From positions 1 through 5,232 of the forward strand of contig CAXDTK010000341.1 in the NCBI GenBank assembly GCA_963992225.1: DNA of 5,232 nucleotides, in the 5' to 3' direction. Source of the DNA: Pelomonas sp963992225 (lineage in GTDB: Bacteria; Pseudomonadota; Gammaproteobacteria; Burkholderiales; Burkholderiaceae_C). The translations under genes and the position numbers were made by a program. The notes beneath the pieces were generated by a model. That model was not told where the DNA came from and made no database searches. It was given only the letters and a program-made list of their open reading frames with translations. This document shows positions 1-3,529 of the stretch, piece after piece (position 1 is the first letter of the stretch; each line of letters opens with the position of its first letter).

Positions 1-44
1 CACCTAAGCCTTCGTCGGCAGCGTCAGATGTGTATAAGAGACAG
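1..44 (+). other. Untrimmed Illumina Nextera i5/Read 1 adapter (sequencing artefact, not genomic)
   Basis: Bases 26-44 read AGATGTGTATAAGAGACAG, the 19-base Tn5 mosaic end used in Nextera libraries. Bases 12-25 read TCGTCGGCAGCGTC, the constant Read 1 part of the Nextera adapter. Bases 1-3 (CAC) match the end of the P5 primer, and bases 4-11 (CTAAGCCT) sit exactly where the 8-base i5 index belongs; from memory this octamer is index S508/N508. The order P5 tail, index, Read 1 site, mosaic end is that of a library molecule rather than a natural transposon. Genomic sequence begins at base 45. Reading frames through this block encode spurious peptides, such as SYTHLTLPT on the minus strand, and should not be annotated. 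Confidence 0.97.
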
Positions 45-249
45 GCGCGGCCGCCGGGGCGCCGGCGCCGAGGTTGGCAGCCGTCAGGCACAGGTCGCAA
101 TGGGCCAGGTGGGCGACGCCGGCTTCCTGCCGGTCGCCCAGGTGCGACAGGGCGTGCACGTCCGCCATCGCTTGCGCGATGGGCAGCAGCAGGGCCAGCC
201 AGAGCAGCCAGCCCCGCAGGCCTTGGGAGGTGCGGCGACGCAGGTTCAC
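45..249 (-). CDS. Small exported His/Cys-rich protein, DUF2946-like, 3' end missing
   Basis: This is the first 68 codons of a gene whose 3' part is lost at the contig end, where the adapter joins. It starts at a GTG (247-249), with AGGA (258-261) eight bases upstream as a ribosome binding site; an in-frame TGA at 289-291 limits any upstream extension. The N-terminus looks like a cleavable signal peptide: basic residues 4-6 and 12, a hydrophobic stretch W14-Q26, and an AMA cleavage site near residue 29. The predicted mature part has His and Cys in a HALSHLG segment (32-38) and an HLAHCDLC segment (47-54). This resembles small periplasmic proteins of betaproteobacteria, some annotated DUF2946, which are often found near metal or TonB-receptor genes. 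Metal binding is an inference. The gene is divergent from the amidohydrolase, with 48 bases between the two starts. The family name is tentative; that it is a real exported protein is more secure. Confidence 0.65.
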
Positions 250-297
250 GGCCGCAATCCTAAACTCGGCCCCTTGTAGAGCCTGAAGTCACCCGTC

Positions 298-1509
298 ATG
301 AAGCTCATCGACACCATCCTGGCCGACGCGGCCGAGATCACGGCCATCCGCCGCGACCTGCACAAGCATCCCGAACTCTGCTTCCACGAGGAGCGCACCG
401 CCGACGTCATCGCCCAGGCGCTGACCGACTGGGGCATCCCGGTGCACCGCGGCCTGGGCAGGACCGGCGTGGTGGGCATCGTCAAGAACGGCACGTCGGA
501 GCGCGCCGTGGGCCTGCGCGCCGACATCGACGCGCTGCCCATGACCGAGCGCAACGAGTTCCCGCACGCCAGCGCCATCCGCGGCCGCATGCATGCCTGC
601 GGGCACGACGGCCACACCGCCATGCTGCTGGCCGCGGCCAAGCACCTGGCCCGGCACCGCAATTTCGACGGCACGGTCTACCTGGTGTTCCAGCCCGCCG
701 AGGAAGGCGGCGGCGGCGCGCGCGAGATGATCAAGGACGGCCTGTTCGAGAAGTTCCCGATGGAGGCCATGTTCGGCGCGCACAACTGGCCCGGCATGCA
801 GGCCGGCCAGTTCGCGCTCAAGACCGGCCCGGTGTTCGCCAGCAGCAACGAGTTCAAGATCACCCTCAAGGGCAAGGGCTCGCACGCCGCCATGCCGCAT
901 CTGGGCATCGACCCGGTGCCGGCCGCCTGCCAGCTGGTCACCGCCTTCCAGACCATCATCAGCCGCAACAAGCGGCCCATCGACCCCGGCGTCATCTCCG
1001 TCACCATGATCCACGCCGGCGAGGCCAGCAACGTGGTGCCCGACTCGGTGGTGCTGGAGGGCACGGTGCGCACCTTCACGCTGGAGCTGCTGGACCTCAT
1101 CGAGCGCCGCATGCGCGACATGACCCAGCAGCTGGCCGGCGCCTTCGAGCTGACGGCCGAGTTCGAGTTCCGCCGCAACTACCCGCCCACCATCAACCAC
1201 CCCGCCGAGACCGAGTTCGTGCGCGGCGTGCTGACCGACCTGGTGGGCCCGGGCAACGTGCAGGAGTTCGAGCCCACCATGGGCGCCGAGGACTTCAGCT
1301 ACTACCTGCTGGACAAGCCCGGCTGCTACTTCCTGATCGGCAACGGCGACGGCAGCCACCGCGTCGGCGGCCACGGCATGGGCCCCTGCATGCTGCACAA
1401 CCCCAGCTACGACTTCAACGACGACCTCATCCCGCTGGGCGGCTCGATGTGGGTGCGCATGGCCGAAGCCTGGCTGAACCAAACCCCTCGCCCAGCCGAG
1501 CCCCGCTGA
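298..1509 (+). CDS. M20D family metallo-amidohydrolase (hippurate hydrolase / N-acyl-amino-acid amidohydrolase type)
   Basis: This is a complete 403-residue cytoplasmic enzyme, of normal length for the family. M20D enzymes hydrolyse the amide bond of N-acyl or N-aroyl amino acids (hippurate, N-acetyl amino acids, auxin conjugates) with a binuclear metal centre. The expected ligands are visible: C101 and H103 in HACGHDGH (99-106), the Glu pair E135 (general base) and E136 (metal) in QPAEEGGGGA, H162 in GAHNWPG, and H367 in MLHNPSYDFND. The N-terminal RRDLHKHPEL (18-27) is also typical. A lid/dimerisation domain spans roughly residues 185-295 and includes the conserved SHAAMPH segment. No signal peptide is seen. 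The ATG was chosen because the homologous region begins just after it; the ribosome site is weak (GAAG at 285-288). The last residues (TPRPAEPR) are low in complexity and overlap the left end of a dispersed repeat that also supplies the stop codon. The exact substrate cannot be read from the sequence, so no gene symbol is given. Confidence 0.95.
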   Translation: MKLIDTILADAAEITAIRRDLHKHPELCFHEERTADVIAQALTDWGIPVHRGLGRTGVVGIVKNGTSERAVGLRADIDALPMTERNEFPHASAIRGRMHACGHDGHTAMLLAAAKHLARHRNFDGTVYLVFQPAEEGGGGAREMIKDGLFEKFPMEAMFGAHNWPGMQAGQFALKTGPVFASSNEFKITLKGKGSHAAMPHLGIDPVPAACQLVTAFQTIISRNKRPIDPGVISVTMIHAGEASNVVPDSVVLEGTVRTFTLELLDLIERRMRDMTQQLAGAFELTAEFEFRRNYPPTINHPAETEFVRGVLTDLVGPGNVQEFEPTMGAEDFSYYLLDKPGCYFLIGNGDGSHRVGGHGMGPCMLHNPSYDFNDDLIPLGGSMWVRMAEAWLNQTPRPAEPR

Positions 1510-1618
1510 ACGCGGGCACTGCTGAGCGGTCCCCCGAGGGGACGGCGATGCTCGCGGCATGGAGCCGCTCGCACATCGCCCAACGGGCCGGCTTGGGACG
1601 GCCCGGCGCTCGGCCCGC
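1483..1618 (+). repeat. Dispersed intergenic repeat, copy A (long form)
   Basis: This copy matches 3415-3508 in the same orientation, in blocks. The blocks are ACCCCTCG (1483-1490), CGCTGAACGCGG (1504-1515), a roughly 27-base segment starting GCAT at 1557, and a 35-base core at 1584-1618 that is identical at 32 positions, with three transitions. Relative to the other copy, A carries 42 extra bases (1515-1556) bounded by CGCG on both sides. The core contains CGGGCCG (1584-1590), which can pair with CGGCCCG at either 1599-1605 or 1611-1617. The element starts inside the last codons of the amidohydrolase gene and ends seven bases before the ribosome site of the DUF1415 gene. No T-tract follows, so it is not a classical intrinsic terminator. 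It could act as a REP-like mRNA end-stabiliser or attenuator; this is inference. Confidence 0.7.
1530..1542. repeat. Perfect 5-bp inverted repeat inside the extra segment of repeat copy A
   Basis: TCCCC (1530-1534), a CGA loop and GGGGA (1538-1542) form a perfect small hairpin. It lies within the 42 bases that are present in copy A of the repeat and absent from copy B. No T-run follows, so termination is not supported by sequence alone. Confidence 0.5.
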
Positions 1619-1639
1619 GCAACCAAGGAACCCAAACGC

Positions 1640-2182
1640 ATGAACCACGACCAAATCATCCAGGACACCCGCGACTGGGTCGTCAAGGCCGTCATCGGCC
1701 TGAACCTCTGCCCGTTCGCGAAGGCGGTGCATGTCAACGAGCGCATCCGCTACGTGGTCAGCGACGCCACCGAGCCGGAGCAGCTGCTCAAGGACCTGGC
1801 CCGCGAGCTGCTGGCGCTGAACCGCGCCGACCCCGAGGACGTCGACACCACGCTGCTGATCCACCCCGGCGTGCTGACCGACTTCCTGGCCTTCAACGAC
1901 TTCCTGGACGCGGCCGACGCGCTGGTGGACGAGCTGGCGCTGGACGGCGTGCTGCAGATCGCCGACTTCCACCCCGACTACCAGTTCGAGGGCACGGCGC
2001 CCGGCGACATCGGCAACTACAGCAACCGCTCGCCCTACCCCACGCTGCACCTGCTGCGCGAGACCAGCATCACCGCGGCGGTGGACGCGATGCCCGACAC
2101 CGCCGCCATCTTCGAGAAGAATCTGGACACGCTGACCGAGCTGGGCGTCGAGGGCTGGCGCAAGCTGGGCCTGAAGGGCTGA
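1640..2182 (+). CDS. DUF1415 family protein
   Basis: This is a complete 180-residue soluble protein of the DUF1415 family, which is widespread in gamma- and betaproteobacteria and has no established function. Recognisable family features are the N-terminal DTRDWVVKAVIGLNLCPFA segment (residues 7-25) with its invariant-looking NLCPFA, the segment DTTLLIHPGVLTDFLAFNDF in the middle, and the late FHPDYQFEG and NRSPYPTLHLLRE motifs. The single Cys in NLCPFA and the His in FHPDYQF are candidates for functional residues, but no reaction is known. The ATG at 1640 was chosen because AAGGAA (1625-1630) lies nine bases upstream and family similarity begins here; an earlier ATG at 1559 would add 27 residues encoded by the repeat element. 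No signal peptide or membrane segment is seen. The gene lies 130 bases downstream of the amidohydrolase on the same strand, separated by repeat copy A, so co-transcription is possible but not shown. Confidence 0.9.
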   Translation: MNHDQIIQDTRDWVVKAVIGLNLCPFAKAVHVNERIRYVVSDATEPEQLLKDLARELLALNRADPEDVDTTLLIHPGVLTDFLAFNDFLDAADALVDELALDGVLQIADFHPDYQFEGTAPGDIGNYSNRSPYPTLHLLRETSITAAVDAMPDTAAIFEKNLDTLTELGVEGWRKLGLKG

Positions 2183-2197
2183 CGGCGCCGGGCGCCG
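2183..2197. terminator. GC-rich perfect palindrome filling the convergent gap
   Basis: CGGCGCC (2183-2189) and GGCGCCG (2191-2197) are perfect inverted repeats around one central G. In RNA this gives a 6-bp all-GC stem with a CGG loop. The palindrome occupies exactly the 15 bases between the TGA of the DUF1415 gene and the TAG of the opposing gene, so it could serve transcripts from both sides. There is no T-tract on either strand, so it is at best a non-canonical or stabilising 3' hairpin. Confidence 0.45.
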
Positions 2198-2554
2198 CTA
2201 CTCCTTGACCCAGGACAGCCCGCCCCCGCCCTTCTTGGGCGCATGGGCACGGGTGCGCAGCACCGCGTCGAAACCGCTCTTGCCGCCGTTCCAGATCGCC
2301 GTCAGCAGGCCCACCACGTCCTCGCGGCTGTAGGCGTCCAGGTCGGGGCGGAACTGCTTGATCGCCTCGGCCAGCCGGTCGCGCGGCAGCTCCTGGTGGG
2401 TCGCCAGCACGAGAAACATCGCCGCGTACAGGTCCGGGCGGCCGGCACACAGCAGCTGGATGCGCCGCAGCGCCTCGGCGGGTGCCGTGCGGCGCCCCGG
2501 CTGCAGCCAGGCCAGCGGGTCGTCGTCACCCGGTTCGGTCGCGGGGTCGGCCAT
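2198..2554 (-). CDS. Conserved-looking hypothetical protein, 118 aa, function unknown
   Basis: I do not recognise this protein. It has a well-formed start: ATG at 2552-2554 preceded by GAGGAG (2561-2566) with six bases between, and it shows the same G/C third-position bias as its neighbours, so it is very likely real. The first 25 residues are acidic and proline-rich and probably flexible. Residues about 26-95 look like a compact helical domain, with segments such as EALRRIQLLC, LYAAMFLVLATHQ and REDVVGLLTAIWNGG. The C-terminus is basic and glycine-rich (KKGGGG), then ends in LSWVKE. The hydrophobic stretch around LYAAMFLVLA is too short and too interrupted for a confident membrane helix, and no signal peptide is visible. 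It converges on the DUF1415 gene and diverges from the response regulator gene, with 169 bases between the two starts. A small cytoplasmic lineage-specific protein is the best description. Confidence 0.75.
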   Translation of the reverse strand: MADPATEPGDDDPLAWLQPGRRTAPAEALRRIQLLCAGRPDLYAAMFLVLATHQELPRDRLAEAIKQFRPDLDAYSREDVVGLLTAIWNGGKSGFDAVLRTRAHAPKKGGGGLSWVKE

Positions 2555-2569
2555 GCTTGTCTCCTCGTC

Positions 2570-2584
2570 GGGCCCTTCGGGCTC
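2570..2584 (-). promoter_or_regulatory. Small 5'-leader hairpin upstream of the 118-aa protein gene
   Basis: GGGCCC (2570-2575) and GGGCTC (2579-2584) pair around a TTC loop to give a 6-bp stem containing one G-T wobble. It sits three bases upstream of the GAGGAG ribosome site of the minus-strand gene. It would form in that gene's 5' leader if transcription starts farther upstream. Regulatory function is not demonstrated. Confidence 0.3.
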
Positions 2585-2622
2585 TCGATGTGTGATGCGC
2601 AGCGCCAGTGTCAGTCATTTAT

Positions 2623-2644
2623 GGCTCACGCCGAACGTGAAGCC
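2623..2644. promoter_or_regulatory. Imperfect inverted repeat in the divergent intergenic region (possible operator)
   Basis: GGCTCACG (2623-2630) and CGTGAAGCC (2636-2644) are inverted copies around CCGAA, with a single-base bulge in the right arm. The site lies within the 169-base region between the divergent 118-aa protein gene and the response regulator gene, next to the most AT-rich patch there (about 2614-2622). A regulator binding site serving one or both promoters is plausible. I see no convincing sigma-70 -35/-10 pair on either strand of this region. Confidence 0.25.
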
Positions 2645-2723
2645 TGCACGCGAGGGGGGACGCAGGCGAGCTGACGACGCAGTGATGCGGCAAACTTCGC
2701 GGTTGCTTCCGAGCCCTTGTGCC

Positions 2724-3413
2724 ATGCAACCCAAATCCCTCGCCCTGATCGACGACGACGCCGAGTATTCGGAGTTCCTGACGCAATACCTGCAGGAGCA
2801 TGGCATCGCGGTCAGCCGCTTCGACGACAGCAACGCCTTGCTGGCCGCGCCCGACGCCTTCTCCTACGACTTCTACCTCGTCGACCTGATGCTGCCGGGC
2901 GTCAACGGCGTGGAGCTGATCAAGATCCTGCGCCGCCGCACCGACGCCGGCATCGTGGTCGTGTCCGGGCGCCTGGGCCCGGAGGTGTTCCGCGAGGTCA
3001 TCACGGCCGGCGCCGACATGTACCTGGTCAAGCCGGTGCAGTTCGAGCAGGTGACGCTGGCCATCGCCGCGGTGCAGCGCCGCGTCGCCAAGCCCAGCGC
3101 GGCCGACGCCGTCTGGAAGCTGGACCGCGCCAGCGGCGAGCTGGTGGTGCCGGACGGCACCCGCATCCAGCTCAGCGAGGCCGACCGCCAGCTGCTGGAA
3201 TGCTTCGCCCAGGCCGGCGGCGAGCCGGTCACGCGCGAGGCGCTGCTCAACAAGCTGGGCCGCGAGGTGCCCGAGGGCGAGGCCGACGACGGCCTGTCGG
3301 CCACCATCTACCGGCTGCGCCGCCGCATCGAGCGGGCCACGCCCACGCTGGTGCCACTGCAGAGCAAGTCGCGCGTGGGCTATGTGTTCCGCGCGCCCCT
3401 GCAGCTGATCTAG
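2724..3413 (+). CDS. OmpR/PhoB-type response regulator transcription factor
   Basis: This is a complete 229-residue two-component response regulator of normal length. Residues 5-120 form a receiver domain: an acidic pocket at D10-D12 (LIDDD), the phospho-acceptor D54 in YLVDLMLPG, the switch residue S81 in VVVSGR, and the conserved K103-P104 in YLVKP. After a linker, residues about 130-227 form a winged-helix DNA-binding domain, with the recognition-helix region in SATIYRLRRRIE and the wing in SKSRVGYVF. Phosphorylation at D54 should control its DNA binding. The ATG at 2724 places the receiver at the usual distance from the N-terminus, but no clear Shine-Dalgarno precedes it; an in-frame ATG at 2685 would add 13 residues and is less likely. 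No sensor kinase lies next to it in this window, so its partner is unknown. The next gene, on the opposite strand, is a diguanylate cyclase. Target genes cannot be inferred. Confidence 0.92.
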   Translation: MQPKSLALIDDDAEYSEFLTQYLQEHGIAVSRFDDSNALLAAPDAFSYDFYLVDLMLPGVNGVELIKILRRRTDAGIVVVSGRLGPEVFREVITAGADMYLVKPVQFEQVTLAIAAVQRRVAKPSAADAVWKLDRASGELVVPDGTRIQLSEADRQLLECFAQAGGEPVTREALLNKLGREVPEGEADDGLSATIYRLRRRIERATPTLVPLQSKSRVGYVFRAPLQLI

Positions 3414-3414
3414 C

Positions 3415-3508
3415 ACCCCTCGTCTGCATCGCCACGCTGAACGCGGCATCGAACCGCAAGCACATCACCTCAGCGGGCCGGCCTGGGGCGGCCCGGCGCC
3501 CGGCCCGC
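3415..3508 (+). repeat. Dispersed intergenic repeat, copy B (short form)
   Basis: This copy starts two bases after the response regulator stop codon and fills most of the gap to the convergent diguanylate cyclase stop. The blocks shared with copy A are ACCCCTCG (3415-3422), CGCTGAACGCGG (3435-3446), a GCAT-initiated segment (from 3446) and a 35-base core (3474-3508). The core has GCGGGCCGG (3473-3481), which can pair with CCGGCCCGC (3500-3508) as a 9-bp all-GC stem, or form a nearer 7-bp hairpin between 3474-3480 and 3489-3495. Between two converging genes it is well placed to act as a bidirectional transcript end, but it has no T-tract. Confidence 0.7.
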
Positions 3509-3529
3509 TGGCCCAACAGCCGCCGAGCT

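Noticed and set aside
1..44. Tn5-type mosaic end as evidence of a natural transposon at the left edge
   Set aside because: It is preceded by the Read 1 constant region, an 8-base index and P5 primer bases, so it is a library adapter.
1584..1618. Classical rho-independent terminator after the amidohydrolase
   Set aside because: Strong GC stems are present, but no T-tract follows on either strand. It is better treated as part of the dispersed repeat.
1559..1639. 27-residue N-terminal extension of the DUF1415 protein
   Set aside because: The extension is encoded by the intergenic repeat. AAGGAA lies at ideal spacing before the ATG at 1640, where family similarity begins.
1449..1643. Small plus-strand frame spanning the first intergenic repeat
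   Set aside because: It overlaps the end of the amidohydrolase in another frame, runs through the repeat and has no convincing ribosome site.
289..1746. Long minus-strand reading frame (485 codons) antisense to the amidohydrolase
   Set aside because: It is a shadow frame in GC-rich DNA with repetitive V/A/H/G/Q composition. The opposite strand encodes a full M20D enzyme with all metal ligands.
2358..2723. Long N-terminal extension of the response regulator
   Set aside because: The extension is antisense to the 118-residue protein gene and of low-complexity composition. The receiver domain begins immediately after the ATG at 2724.
2619..3449. Minus-strand frame of 276 codons antisense to the response regulator
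   Set aside because: It is a shadow frame of biased composition opposite a complete receiver/winged-helix gene.
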